A stretch of DNA of 35,926 nt, taken from positions 49,023 to 84,948 of the forward strand of contig JAUNGT010000008.1 of assembly GCA_030524455.1 (NCBI GenBank), read 5' to 3'. The position numbers and the translations under genes are program-made. The stretch is from Eubacteriales bacterium. Its GTDB lineage: Bacteria > Bacillota > Clostridia > Lachnospirales > Lachnospiraceae. Below, piece by piece: positions 1 to 8,855 of the stretch. The notes beneath the pieces were generated by a model. The model ran no database searches. It was not told the origin of the DNA and worked only from the letters and a program-made list of their open reading frames with translations. Position 1 is the stretch's first letter. Every line of letters starts with the position of its first letter.

Positions 1-72
1 TTGCTGCAGGGAATCGGGGCCGGTCCATTGCTTTTCGCCGCCATGGTAGAAAACATCGTCTAATTTCCCCAT
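1..72 (-). CDS. 5' end of an unidentified leftward gene (partial)
   Basis: Only the first 24 codons are inside the window; the gene continues past the left edge. The peptide starts MGKLDDVFYHGG and stays open to base 1. An AGGAGGG ribosome binding site sits a few bases upstream (complement of about 79-85). A second ATG four bases upstream, in another frame, is less well placed. A leftward promoter candidate at 182-209 would serve it. The fragment is too short for a family assignment. Confidence 0.6.
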   Translation of the reverse strand, partial: MGKLDDVFYHGGEKQWTGPDSLQQ

Positions 73-181
73 TCATTCCCTCCTGTCATGTGGTGGCACG
101 GATAAAGTAAGGGCGAATCTGCCCTCCGGATCGAGCTGCTGAGATCATGAAAGATTCGGATGATTCTTCTGGATAACTCTA

Positions 182-209
182 AGTATATCATAAACAAGCG
201 CGGATGCAA
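182..209 (-). promoter_or_regulatory. Leftward promoter candidate for the partial gene at 1-72
   Basis: On the minus strand a -35 TTGCAT (complement of 204-209) is 16 bases from a -10 TATACT (complement of 182-187). A TG one base upstream of the -10 makes it an extended -10. It would give a leader of about 100 bases and is divergent from the promoter at 257-288. Confidence 0.5.
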
Positions 210-256
210 TTATTTTATGTACCGTTTGAGGACAAAAAACGACAGAATAAGCCGTT

Positions 257-288
257 TTGCTTTCGGGCAGGGGAATTTATGTTATACT
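257..288 (+). promoter_or_regulatory. Promoter candidate for the two-component/ABC operon
   Basis: A TATACT -10 lies at 283-288 with an extended TG at 280-281, about 28 bases before the GTG start of the response regulator. The best -35 (TTGCTT, 257-262) has a 20-base spacer, so recognition probably depends on the extended -10 or on an activator. I saw no convincing pair of LytTR direct repeats. Confidence 0.45.
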
Positions 289-315
289 GGAAAGAAAACA
301 GAGGGGGACGGAAAA

Positions 316-1044
316 GTGGAGCAGCGTGTGATCCGGACGGCGATTCTGGATGATGGGGAAGAGGACCGGCAGAGGATTGGAAAAATAGCGGAGTCCTATT
401 TTTCGGAGAGGGACGGCGCGTGGGAGGTAAGGCTTTTTTCGGACAGCGATATACTTTTGCTGGAGCTTGCGGAGGGGAAATATTACGATCTGTTTTTTCT
501 CGACGTGGAGATGCCGGGGAAAAACGGGTTGGAGGTGGCCCGGGAGATCCAGAGGTATTATCCGAATCCCGTGATCGTGTATGTGACGGATCACATCTCC
601 TATGCGCCGGAGGCGTATGAGGTGAACGCGTATCGCTATATTCCCAAAGAGCTGATGGAGCGGAAGCTGCCGGAGGCGCTGGGGGCGATTGTTCCGCAGA
701 TCGAGCGCCTGGATCAGGCTTCTTATGTGTCGGAGTACGGAGGAAAGGGAATCCGGATTTTGTATCGCGATTTCTATTATGTGGAAAAGGACGGAAAGTA
801 CAGCAAAATTGTGTATAGAGGCGGTGTTTACCGGGAACGGAAAACGCTGCAGGATATTTACGGACAATTGAAGGGAGACAATTTTTTATATCTGGATAAG
901 AGCTGTATCGTCAATATTTATCACATCTGCTCTTTTGAAAAGGACAGGGTGATCCTGAGAGACGGGATGGAGCTGCGTGTCAGCAGGCAGAGACGGCAGG
1001 CGGTAAGGGATAAAATCATGCAGTATTGGAGGGAGAATCTGTAA
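316..1044 (+). CDS. LytTR-family response regulator
   Basis: A DNA-binding response regulator of the AgrA/ComE/VirR type, 242 residues, the usual family size. An N-terminal receiver domain (about 1-125) shows the acidic pair D12-D13, the phosphoacceptor D63 in FFLD, T91 and K111 in YIPK. A C-terminal LytTR domain (about 145-240) includes FYYVEKDGKYSKI and the FLYLDKSCIVN segment. The frame stays open upstream, but GTG at 316 is chosen because a GAGGGGGA ribosome binding site precedes it and the receiver domain begins just after. The sensor kinase gene overlaps its stop codon (TAATG). The expected role is activation of the downstream transporter genes after phosphorylation by that kinase. Confidence 0.93.
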   Translation: MEQRVIRTAILDDGEEDRQRIGKIAESYFSERDGAWEVRLFSDSDILLLELAEGKYYDLFFLDVEMPGKNGLEVAREIQRYYPNPVIVYVTDHISYAPEAYEVNAYRYIPKELMERKLPEALGAIVPQIERLDQASYVSEYGGKGIRILYRDFYYVEKDGKYSKIVYRGGVYRERKTLQDIYGQLKGDNFLYLDKSCIVNIYHICSFEKDRVILRDGMELRVSRQRRQAVRDKIMQYWRENL

Positions 1045-2333
1045 TGCTGGGATGGGGGATAAATGCAGTGCAGGCCGTGCTGGAGCTGTGGACGGGAATC
1101 GGCTTATATAATGGAATATACGGAGAACGCCCTGGCCTGAAGGGCGGGAGGAAGCTGGGGGTTTTGCTGCTCATGGCGGTTGTCTGTCTGTTGGACGCCA
1201 CGGATATCAATGTGGTGGGCACAATGACGGTGGATACGCTTGTGCTTCTGACGGGACTGCTTCTGGGGCTGTGGAGGAGCGGCGGCTGGCTCAATGCCTT
1301 TTTGTGGGGCGGGTTCTATCGATGGACGATGAATGCAGTATATGTACCGATCCTGCTGATCGGCGGCACATATTATGGGAAATCTTTGTATGCGTTAAAC
1401 ACCGAAGCGGACATCGGGCTGAAGCTTCTGTCATTGCTGCTTACCCTGCTTGTTGCGGGGGCGGCAGCGCTGTGGAGAAAGTCGCTGCTTGACTGCTTTC
1501 GCACGATTTTGGAGCATGCGAGGTGGCTTCTGGCGGTTGTGATGTTGATGGAATACGGCATTGTACTCTATTTCCTGAATCTTGTGCTGAATGAGGCGTT
1601 TACGGTGAGACTGTCGCTGTGGAGCATGGTCAGTATAGGATGTGTCCTGTCGATTTTGGCTTCCGTGCTGTTTTTTCAGCAATACCGGTATATCCGGAGA
1701 CAGGTGGAGCTGCTGCAGTCGAAGGATCGGATTATCCAGAAGGATTACGAACGGCTCAGTGCAGAATATGCGGAGGCCAGAAGGACGAATCATGATCACC
1801 GGCACGATCTGCGCTATCTGGAGGAATGCCTGCGAAATGGGGACTGCGAGGCAGGAATCCGCTATATCGCTCAACGGGTGGACGGCTTGTATGACAGCCG
1901 GACAACGGAGATATGGACGGGCTGCAGGACCGTGGATTATCTGCTTGGCAGCATGAAGCTGAGAGCAAAGCGGCAAAAGGTGGATTTTCAGGTGGACGTC
2001 GGACTTTCCAAAATGAAAATGTCAGAATGCGATCTGTTTTTATTGTTGAGCAACCTTCTGGAAAATGCGTTTGAGGCAGCGGAGCAGTGTGAGACCGACA
2101 GGTATGTATTTGTAAAAATAAAAATGGTAAACGATCTGACGATGATTTGTATGGAAAACGGCTATACCGGAAGTATCCGGGAAAAAAACGGAAGATTTTT
2201 ATCGTCTAAGGGAGAGGGGACAGGAAACCATGGATGGGGCCTGGAAAACGTGAAAGAGCTTGTCAAAAAATACGGAGGGCAGGAGAAAATCGAGTACGCG
2301 GACGGAAAGTTTGCGGTGGAAATTATGGTTTGA
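1044..2333 (+). CDS. GHKL-type sensor histidine kinase (AgrC-like)
   Basis: Membrane sensor kinase of 429 residues, partner of the response regulator upstream. About six hydrophobic segments fill residues 5-215, then a coiled-coil-like stretch (about 220-247) leads to the phosphoacceptor region NHDHRHDLRYL (249-259). The GHKL ATPase domain has the N box SNLLENAFEA with N341 and the glycine box GNHGWGLENV (394-403). The start is ATG 1044, overlapping the regulator's stop by one base, with GGAGGGAG at 1027-1034. The arrangement matches kinases that sense peptides or membrane-active compounds. No peptide precursor gene is visible next to it, so the signal is unknown. Confidence 0.92.
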   Translation: MLGWGINAVQAVLELWTGIGLYNGIYGERPGLKGGRKLGVLLLMAVVCLLDATDINVVGTMTVDTLVLLTGLLLGLWRSGGWLNAFLWGGFYRWTMNAVYVPILLIGGTYYGKSLYALNTEADIGLKLLSLLLTLLVAGAAALWRKSLLDCFRTILEHARWLLAVVMLMEYGIVLYFLNLVLNEAFTVRLSLWSMVSIGCVLSILASVLFFQQYRYIRRQVELLQSKDRIIQKDYERLSAEYAEARRTNHDHRHDLRYLEECLRNGDCEAGIRYIAQRVDGLYDSRTTEIWTGCRTVDYLLGSMKLRAKRQKVDFQVDVGLSKMKMSECDLFLLLSNLLENAFEAAEQCETDRYVFVKIKMVNDLTMICMENGYTGSIREKNGRFLSSKGEGTGNHGWGLENVKELVKKYGGQEKIEYADGKFAVEIMV

Positions 2334-2346
2334 GAAAGGCGCTCAT

Positions 2347-2991
2347 ATGACACATACACTTGAATTGATCGACGTCGGCAAAAAATTTGGCAGAAACCGG
2401 GTTTTGCAGGAAATTTCTCTGTCCGCTCAAAGTGGGACGATTCTGGGATTTACCGGACATAACGGTTCGGGGAAAACAGTGCTTTTCAAATGCATCTGCG
2501 GATTTATGGAGGTTTCTGAAGGACAGATATTGATCGATAAAAGACCGGTGGGAATTGAAAAAAATATGCCCTGCTGTGTGGCCGGTACAATTGAGGAGCC
2601 GGCCTTTTTGGAGGAATACAGCGGGATACAGAATCTGGATTTTTTATACCGTTTGCGCCATAGGAAAGATACGGCTAAAATGCGTCGGATGATGGAGCTG
2701 GTTCATTTGGATCCTGACAGCAGAAAAAAAGTAGGAAAGTATTCGCTGGGAATGAAGCAACGCTTGGCGATTGCGCAGGTACTAATGGAGGAACAACCGA
2801 TTTTGGTGATGGATGAGCCGATGAACGGTTTGGACAGACAGGGAAGTGCGGAGATTCGGGAGCTTTTGCTGGAGGAAAAGAAAAAAGGAAAGATTGTTTT
2901 GCTGGCGAGTCACAACAAACAGGACATTGACTATCTGTGTGATCGGGTATATGAGCTGGAAAACGGGAGAATGATTCATGAGAAAAAATGA
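2347..2991 (+). CDS. ABC transporter ATPase, BcrA/DrrA (ABC-2) type
   Basis: Cytoplasmic ATPase of 214 residues. Walker A is GHNGSGKT (37-44), signature YSLGMKQRL (132-140), Walker B ILVMDEP (152-158), H-loop histidine about 189. The IEEPAF segment (82-87) in the Q-loop region is typical of the bacitracin and lantibiotic resistance group. The start is ATG 2347 just after the kinase gene; the longer open frame runs into the kinase and is unlikely. The next gene overlaps its end by 14 bases. It probably powers the two hydrophobic proteins at 4129-5743. Substrate unknown; immunity to or export of a membrane-active peptide is an inference from family and context. Confidence 0.9.
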   Translation: MTHTLELIDVGKKFGRNRVLQEISLSAQSGTILGFTGHNGSGKTVLFKCICGFMEVSEGQILIDKRPVGIEKNMPCCVAGTIEEPAFLEEYSGIQNLDFLYRLRHRKDTAKMRRMMELVHLDPDSRKKVGKYSLGMKQRLAIAQVLMEEQPILVMDEPMNGLDRQGSAEIRELLLEEKKKGKIVLLASHNKQDIDYLCDRVYELENGRMIHEKK

Positions 2992-4132
2992 CGCTGTGAT
3001 TGTGTTGCTGGCGGTTTTGATTGCAGGGGTGTTTGGAGGGACATATCTTTGGGATTTATTCGAGAATCCAGCGGAGGTAGCTTCGGAGAAGAAGACGCAA
3101 AGAGAAACGGAGGAGATAGATCAAAACCATGAATTGGAAGTAGTTTCGGGGACATGGGATGCTCCGGATTTCTTTCAGGAAGAGTTCAACGGACATCATA
3201 GAATAGAGGCCGGGGTGGGGCTGCCGGATCAGATCCGGCAGGAAGGCTTCCGAAATGCCAGCGCTGTCCTGAGAAAAAATAATCCGGAGGAAATCCTGCC
3301 GCTGTTTGCGGGCTATGCGCCCAGGGAGGTGACAGGGGAGGAGTATGAGGGTTATGCCTGGTATGAAGGAACAAATGGTTTTGAATTGCTGGTAACGCCG
3401 GAGGGCGGAAATGTTACGGCGTCCGGTGACAGATATGATTATATTCGGATGGCGTATCATGCAGACGAAAGGACAGAGGATTATAACCGGGATATCTATT
3501 CGGAGACGGAGGAGCTGGAGGACTTTTCCCGGGCGGATTGCCGCGAGCTTGTGAAGCGGCTGTGCCGGGGGCTGGGAGTCGGAGAGGAATATGAGGCAGT
3601 TTGTCGGAAAATGGATTACCGGGTGATGGAGGAGGAAGCGGTTCAATACAATATCGATGGGACAGATCAAAAACCGGACTATAGATGGAGTGAGGAAGAC
3701 AGCGGATATTTCTGCAGTATTTCCCAGCTTTGCAATGGTGTGCCGCTGATACAGTCCAATATCGCTTCTCTGGTTTCCAGCGATATTCTCTGCTACAGCG
3801 GAGTGGAATGCTATGTGACAAAGAATCAGATCGATTACGCACATGCGGATGCGGTGTTTGAACTCTCCTATGAAAGCGGCTATGCGGAGCCTTTGCCATT
3901 TACAAGGATTGTGGAGCTGTATCGTGAAAAAACGGAGCTGATGCCGCAGATTTCTTTCTCGAGAATTACCGGGATTGAGCTGCGCGCCTTAGCCGTGCAG
4001 GGGCCGGGCGGGCGCTACAGTGTCGAGCCGGTTTGGTTTTTTGCGGGATATATGTGGGCGGAGGGGGAGGAAGCCTTTGAGGAATATCCGTTTTCCGTGG
4101 GGATCCATGCGGTGACGGGGGAGGAGCTATGA
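2978..4132 (+). CDS. Membrane-anchored extracytoplasmic protein, possible YycI/YpeB-like fold
   Basis: A 384-residue protein with one hydrophobic segment (about 7-27) and a long acidic remainder predicted to lie outside the membrane. There is no lipobox cysteine, so it is an N-terminal anchor rather than a lipoprotein. I do not recognise a family with certainty. The C-terminal end has the pattern VEPVWFF...VGIHAVTGEEL, like the terminal strand pair of PepSY/YycI/YpeB-type extracytoplasmic domains. Position between ATPase and permease genes, with overlaps on both sides (starts inside the ATPase gene, stop shared as ATGA with the next), ties it to the transporter. It could be a substrate-capture or signalling subunit. 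Confidence 0.7.
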   Translation: MRKNDAVIVLLAVLIAGVFGGTYLWDLFENPAEVASEKKTQRETEEIDQNHELEVVSGTWDAPDFFQEEFNGHHRIEAGVGLPDQIRQEGFRNASAVLRKNNPEEILPLFAGYAPREVTGEEYEGYAWYEGTNGFELLVTPEGGNVTASGDRYDYIRMAYHADERTEDYNRDIYSETEELEDFSRADCRELVKRLCRGLGVGEEYEAVCRKMDYRVMEEEAVQYNIDGTDQKPDYRWSEEDSGYFCSISQLCNGVPLIQSNIASLVSSDILCYSGVECYVTKNQIDYAHADAVFELSYESGYAEPLPFTRIVELYREKTELMPQISFSRITGIELRALAVQGPGGRYSVEPVWFFAGYMWAEGEEAFEEYPFSVGIHAVTGEEL

Positions 4133-4929
4133 GACAAAGAGGGAAAATTCTTCTGGTTGATCTGATCCGGGCCTTTTGTTCCTGGCGATTTTTTGTGGCC
4201 CTGGCAGCAGGGACAGCGGTATGCTTCCTGACGCTGAAGGCGGCCGGATACGACCGCTACGGGGATAAGGATGCGGTGTATGCCTGGCTGCTTTTGCACG
4301 ATAAAAGCATTTCCATGCTGTCCTATCTGGTTGGGACGATGCCCTATGCGCTGTGCTTTTACTGGGATTTTCGGCGGGGAAATTATAAAAATATGCTTTT
4401 CCGTACCAGCGTGAATGTGTATGTAGTGTCCAAAGCGATGTCAGCTTTTTGTGCGGCATTTTTGGCGTTTCTTGGAGGAAAGCTTTTGTTTGTTTTTTTA
4501 TTTACCCTGAAATATCCTTTTTTGTCAGGAGAAGAAACGCTGATCAATATGGGAGCGTCCTATCAGCTTTTTTACGGCTTTTTGGACAATGAGCAGTATT
4601 GGTGCTATTTTCTGGCAAGTGCTTCGCTGAAGGCCTTGTATTGCGGAATCCTGTGCCTGTGTGTGATGCTTGCTTCCCTCGTAATTTCCGGAGCGTTTAT
4701 GCTTTACAGTATTCCGATTGCCGTTTTCTATGTCGTCAATTTTTACCTGAGAAAGCTGTTTGCAGATACTTTGTTTCTGGATTTTATGGTTGTTTTTGAT
4801 GGAAATACGAGAATATTTGCATCGGAGAAAATGGGGATCCTCTATGCGGTTCTGACGGCGGCAGTCTTATTTGCGGTTTTGAGCCGGGGGATGTGCGGGC
4901 TGATGCGCAGGAGGATTTATCATGGGTAA
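4129..4929 (+). CDS. ABC-2-like transporter membrane protein (first of two)
   Basis: Integral membrane protein of 266 residues with about six hydrophobic segments (near 20-36, 62-80, 103-128, 157-185, 187-210, 238-257). Size, topology and the adjacent BcrA-type ATPase fit an ABC-2-type membrane subunit, although no diagnostic motif is visible. Its ATG overlaps the stop of the preceding gene (ATGA), and its own end overlaps the next gene by 8 bases, so the products are likely made together. With the next protein it may form a heterodimeric channel. Confidence 0.75.
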   Translation: MRQRGKILLVDLIRAFCSWRFFVALAAGTAVCFLTLKAAGYDRYGDKDAVYAWLLLHDKSISMLSYLVGTMPYALCFYWDFRRGNYKNMLFRTSVNVYVVSKAMSAFCAAFLAFLGGKLLFVFLFTLKYPFLSGEETLINMGASYQLFYGFLDNEQYWCYFLASASLKALYCGILCLCVMLASLVISGAFMLYSIPIAVFYVVNFYLRKLFADTLFLDFMVVFDGNTRIFASEKMGILYAVLTAAVLFAVLSRGMCGLMRRRIYHG

Positions 4930-5743
4930 AATATTTTTGTATTACAGGATTTTGCTGCGGCGCAATATGATGTCCTTGCGGATGTTGGCTGTACTGCTCG
5001 TCACGGCGCTGGTGATGGACGCTTTTTTGCGGCCGGTACGGGAATTTTGCGGCATGGCGGGGCTGGACGTTTCCCAATGGGGCTTTTCCCTGTTTTGGGG
5101 AAACAAGTATGTGGGTCTGACTTTTATGCTCCTCTTTGCCTATGGAGCCTCCGCGCTGACGGACGATTATAAAAAAGAGCAGTGTATTATCGGACGGATC
5201 GGACGGGAAGGGTGGATTACGGGACAGCTGCTGTATCAGCTCACCTATGGATGGCTGTATGCGTTTTTCCTTTGCCTTTTGCATCTGCTTCTGCTGAGTC
5301 CGGTGATGCGGATGGAAAAGGGCTGGGGGCGGGGCTGGGGAATTTTGACGGATGGAATGGTTGGAAACGAGTGCGGTATTCTTCTGGAAATCCCCTATTA
5401 TATAATTTCCAACTACAGGCCTGTCGCCGCATTGGTTGAAACGTTGCTTCTGCTGGGACTGACCTTTGGTTTTCTGGCATCATTGCTTTTATGGATGCGG
5501 TTCTATGGCTATGTTTATGGAGCGATTGCCGCAAGTCTGCTGATTTTCTGGAGTATTTCCATGGAAATTTTCGGGGACCGGATCTATCGTTTTTCGCCGC
5601 TTTCCTGGATCCGGTTAAACCGTCATTATCAGCTTGCACATCCGCTTTGGCCTACGACGGGGTATGCCGCGCTGATGCTGATTTTGTTTACGTTGCTGTT
5701 TTTTTGCCTGGCAAAACGGAAAGCCGTTCGGATAGAAGTGTAA
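4922..5743 (+). CDS. ABC-2-like transporter membrane protein (second of two)
   Basis: Integral membrane protein of 273 residues with hydrophobic segments near 21-37, 62-78, 103-122, 170-190, 195-215 and 249-266. It begins inside the end of the previous permease-like gene, with AGGAGG just before the ATG. It is probably the partner of that protein in one ABC-2 transporter driven by the ATPase at 2347-2991. No peptidase or substrate-binding domain is visible. Confidence 0.75.
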   Translation: MGKIFLYYRILLRRNMMSLRMLAVLLVTALVMDAFLRPVREFCGMAGLDVSQWGFSLFWGNKYVGLTFMLLFAYGASALTDDYKKEQCIIGRIGREGWITGQLLYQLTYGWLYAFFLCLLHLLLLSPVMRMEKGWGRGWGILTDGMVGNECGILLEIPYYIISNYRPVAALVETLLLLGLTFGFLASLLLWMRFYGYVYGAIAASLLIFWSISMEIFGDRIYRFSPLSWIRLNRHYQLAHPLWPTTGYAALMLILFTLLFFCLAKRKAVRIEV

Positions 5744-5753
5744 GGAGAACCCC

Positions 5754-6887
5754 ATGAGAGTATTTGCCAAAATTTTAAAAAATAATTTACACATACTCCG
5801 TGTCAGGGAAAGATTCATTCTTTCCCTGATACTGCTGTGTTCGGTTTGTACGGGAATCATGATGCCGCTCATTTACGGGGTATACTGCAATTACAGGGAG
5901 AAGATAAACGCGCAGCTGTATGAATTGGTTTTATTGCAGATCGGATTTTCGGGAGATAAGCGGGAGGGGGAGGTAAGCAAGGAATTGCTGAATGAGTTTT
6001 TTCTCTCTTTGCCGGAGGAAGTGACGGATCAGGTGGATATGTTTTTTGTGAGATGCGCGAATGAGAGAGACGGATATGTGGAATGCCGATTTTCCTTAAA
6101 GGATCAAAAGTATGAGCCGTGTCTGAAATTCCGGGATAATTTGCTTCAGTCGGGAATCTTAAACGGTTATTTCTCGGCGGAGGAGGAAGAAAGCGGAGAA
6201 CCTGTGGCAATTGTATTCCAAGACCGGGCGGAGGTGGGAGAGGAGATTGAAATCCTGGGAAAAAAATACCGGGTGACAGGGACACACAATTGGGGAGACA
6301 ATCTGGATTTGGTCCCGTTTTTGTCTTTGGACGAAGCGGCGAAATTTGACGATTACGGAGTGACGTTGGCCTTCGGGAAAAGAATCACAACGGAGCAGTT
6401 CAAAACGGTTGCAGATACGGCCAGGGCGGTTTTGGGAAACCGGGCTGTGATACCGGATATGCCCCGGTTGGACCAGTATCAGCTATCCTTTTATAAGGCG
6501 ATGATCCTTCTGGCCGGTCTGGTGGGAATCTCGCTTTCTTTGAATTATATCATTATGTATCAATACATCATTCACATCAGAAGAAAGGAATTGGCGGTTT
6601 TTTTAATATGCGGGATGACGTCGGGCCGGGCAGTGCTTTTCTTGATGGCCGAGTGCGCCGTGCTGCTGTCGCCGGGAATCCTGCTTGGATTTGGCCTGTT
6701 CCATTTTCTGTGCCGGCCGCTTCTGTACCGGTGGATGCCCTATTTGCAGGGAAGCTATCGGGCGGAAACCTACGCTTTCATGCTGATAGCCTTTATCGCT
6801 GTGTTTGAACTTATTTTCGGAAGTGCGGAAAAGGCGATGATGAGAAAAAAAGAAATCGGAGATATTTTGAAGAAGGGGAAAGTCTGA
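5754..6887 (+). CDS. FtsX/MacB-type ABC permease (first of two)
   Basis: A 377-residue membrane protein with the FtsX-like plan: one N-terminal transmembrane segment (21-43), an outer domain of about 200 residues, and three C-terminal segments (about 245-270, 295-320, 338-358). RRKELAVFLICGM after the second segment matches the 'RRkEigilralG' signature of the family. AAGGAG at about 5743-5748 gives a good ribosome binding site. The partner permease follows directly and the LolD-type ATPase comes third. In Gram-positive bacteria such three-gene sets often confer peptide resistance or act on cell envelope material. Confidence 0.85.
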   Translation: MRVFAKILKNNLHILRVRERFILSLILLCSVCTGIMMPLIYGVYCNYREKINAQLYELVLLQIGFSGDKREGEVSKELLNEFFLSLPEEVTDQVDMFFVRCANERDGYVECRFSLKDQKYEPCLKFRDNLLQSGILNGYFSAEEEESGEPVAIVFQDRAEVGEEIEILGKKYRVTGTHNWGDNLDLVPFLSLDEAAKFDDYGVTLAFGKRITTEQFKTVADTARAVLGNRAVIPDMPRLDQYQLSFYKAMILLAGLVGISLSLNYIIMYQYIIHIRRKELAVFLICGMTSGRAVLFLMAECAVLLSPGILLGFGLFHFLCRPLLYRWMPYLQGSYRAETYAFMLIAFIAVFELIFGSAEKAMMRKKEIGDILKKGKV

Positions 6888-8126
6888 ATGAAAATTCTTT
6901 GGAAGCTTGCGGGGAGAGAAGAAAAGCAGCACCGTCTGATGTATTTTTTTATGATGCTGCAGCTTTCGATGATGTTCCTGATTGTAATATGGTGCAGCAC
7001 AATTTTGCTTCAGCAGACGGACCGGTATAAGGGCTTTTCCGGATTGCTGGGCAGGGAAGGAAAATTTGTCAATGCGCCGGCAGGGATCAAAACGCCGGAG
7101 GCGGAGGTGGGGTCGGGAATCTCCGGGGAGGAGATTCTTTTAAAATATTTGCAGCCAATGGAAGCGATAAGCTGCTATCATATTTTAGCGGATTTTGAGC
7201 AGGACAGCTCGGAGCTTCCCTGGAACACGATCGTATATGACGACCGGATTTCGGAAGCCTTCAGGCCTTTTCTGGAGGAGGGCGAATGGTATCGGGAAGA
7301 CAACAGACAGGAAGGGGAATTGAGGGCGGTCATATCGCCGAACGATTATGGGATTGAGGTGGGGGATTTGATTCAGATGAAGCCCTATGACGACAGCGCG
7401 GAAAAGGCGAATATAAGGGTGATCGGGCTTTTGGGGACGGACGCACAGATCGTGCGGTTTCAAGCGACGGACGACATGGTTTCCTACCATAATTTTTTCA
7501 ATACATATGATTTTGAAAACGGGATGCCGGCCATGCTGTTTGTGAAAAGCGATTTTTTGGAATTTTATGGAGACAGCGGTACGCTGTGGCCGTCGGGGAT
7601 GATGTTTCTTTCCTATCGGGAGGAGGCTTCGGCGGAAGAAAAAAGGGAGATGGATGATTTTATCGGGCAATATATGAACGCGCAGATTGCGGAGGATTTG
7701 CCGGATGTGAGGGACAAGAGCGCGCGGTATCTGTGGGGGCAGGTGATGGAGACCCTTCCTGTCCTGGCCGCCGTAATGCTGTTTGCGTTCATCACAACGG
7801 TGAGCATCAGCGCGCTTGGAGTAAAATATGCGCTTGCGGATTATAAGGTTTTTTATCTGACAGGGCTGTCCGTAAAAGGCTGCAGGAAGATACAGCTGTA
7901 TTTAAATTTGCTGATTTTGGGAAAAAGCTTTTTGGCTGCGATGCTGGTTCTCGCTGGCGGAAGGCTTTTGCGGGAAACGGATCATAAAGTCTGGCAGGCG
8001 GAGCCTGGCGGCGCGCAGCTATTGATTTCCTTGCTGTGCGGAATGCTTTGGCTGCTTCTGTCTTTTCTGATCCAGAGAAGGCGGATCGATGATATAAAGA
8101 AGTGGAGGATCGAGGCAGATGATTAA
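6888..8126 (+). CDS. FtsX/MacB-type ABC permease (second of two)
   Basis: A 412-residue membrane protein whose ATG follows the previous stop codon with no gap. One N-terminal transmembrane segment (about 15-41), an outer domain of about 235 residues, and three C-terminal segments (about 285-312, 332-360, 375-398) again give the FtsX-like plan. KVFYLTGLSVKG replaces the usual cytoplasmic loop motif. It probably dimerises with the permease upstream and works with the ATPase whose start it overlaps by 8 bases. The outer domain has no domain I recognise. Confidence 0.83.
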   Translation: MKILWKLAGREEKQHRLMYFFMMLQLSMMFLIVIWCSTILLQQTDRYKGFSGLLGREGKFVNAPAGIKTPEAEVGSGISGEEILLKYLQPMEAISCYHILADFEQDSSELPWNTIVYDDRISEAFRPFLEEGEWYREDNRQEGELRAVISPNDYGIEVGDLIQMKPYDDSAEKANIRVIGLLGTDAQIVRFQATDDMVSYHNFFNTYDFENGMPAMLFVKSDFLEFYGDSGTLWPSGMMFLSYREEASAEEKREMDDFIGQYMNAQIAEDLPDVRDKSARYLWGQVMETLPVLAAVMLFAFITTVSISALGVKYALADYKVFYLTGLSVKGCRKIQLYLNLLILGKSFLAAMLVLAGGRLLRETDHKVWQAEPGGAQLLISLLCGMLWLLLSFLIQRRRIDDIKKWRIEADD

Positions 8127-8787
8127 GGTGACAGAGCTCGTAAAAATATATCATAAGGGAAAAGCAAATGAGCATATTATTCTGGATCATGTAAATCTGG
8201 AAATCGGACGGGGAGAAATGGTGGCGGTGATGGGAAAATCCGGGGCGGGGAAATCTACGCTGCTTCAGATTCTGGCCGGAATAACGGATTATGACGAGGG
8301 GGAATATTTTTGCGGAAAGCAGCTGATCAAGAACCGGTCGGATCGTGAAATGGCGAAATTCAGAAATAAAAGGATTGGTATTGTCCTGCAGGATTTTTCC
8401 CTGATCGAGGAATTTCGGGTGCTCGAGAACGTTACCCTGCCGCTTGAGTTTTCCGGAAAATATTCCAAAAAGAAAACAGATAAGCTGGGAAGGAGCTTTT
8501 TAAAATATGTGGGGCTGGAGGAACAGGCCGATCAGAAGGCGGGAACATTATCCGGAGGAGAGAAGCAGCGGACGGCGATCGCCCGGGCGCTGGTGAATCA
8601 TCCGGATATTCTTCTGGCGGACGAACCGACGGGAGCGTTGGATTCCGAAAAATCCGCCCGTGTGATGGAATTACTGAAGAAAGCGCATAAAGACGGGAAA
8701 ACAATTGTGCTTGTGACGCATGATATCGATATAGCAAGACAGGCGGACAGGATGATACAGGTGAAGGATGGAAGAATTGTCTGTTAA
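8119..8787 (+). CDS. ABC transporter ATPase, LolD/MacB type
   Basis: Cytoplasmic ATPase of 222 residues with all motifs intact: Walker A GKSGAGKST (39-47), Q-loop Q91, signature LSGGEKQR (144-151), Walker B ILLADEP (164-170) and H201 in VTHD. Close in plan to ATPases that drive FtsX/MacB permeases, consistent with the two such permeases just upstream. It ends the eight-gene operon; a new promoter candidate (8801-8829) follows. The operon therefore holds two distinct ABC transporters under one two-component system. Confidence 0.92.
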   Translation: MIKVTELVKIYHKGKANEHIILDHVNLEIGRGEMVAVMGKSGAGKSTLLQILAGITDYDEGEYFCGKQLIKNRSDREMAKFRNKRIGIVLQDFSLIEEFRVLENVTLPLEFSGKYSKKKTDKLGRSFLKYVGLEEQADQKAGTLSGGEKQRTAIARALVNHPDILLADEPTGALDSEKSARVMELLKKAHKDGKTIVLVTHDIDIARQADRMIQVKDGRIVC

Positions 8788-8800
8788 GCGGTTTCTTTTA

Positions 8801-8829
8801 TTGCCTTTTTGGCGGCTGCGTCGTATGAT
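8801..8829 (+). promoter_or_regulatory. Promoter candidate for the PPC/DUF296 gene
   Basis: TTGCCT at 8801-8806 and TATGAT at 8824-8829 with a 17-base spacer, about 27 bases before the ATG at 8856. Confidence 0.5.
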
Positions 8830-8855
8830 AAATCCAGGATCTGAAAGGAGTCAAC

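Noticed and set aside
160..315. Upstream extension of the response regulator
   Set aside because: It would put the operon's own -10 region inside the coding sequence and add 52 residues absent from the family; GTG 316 has the ribosome binding site.
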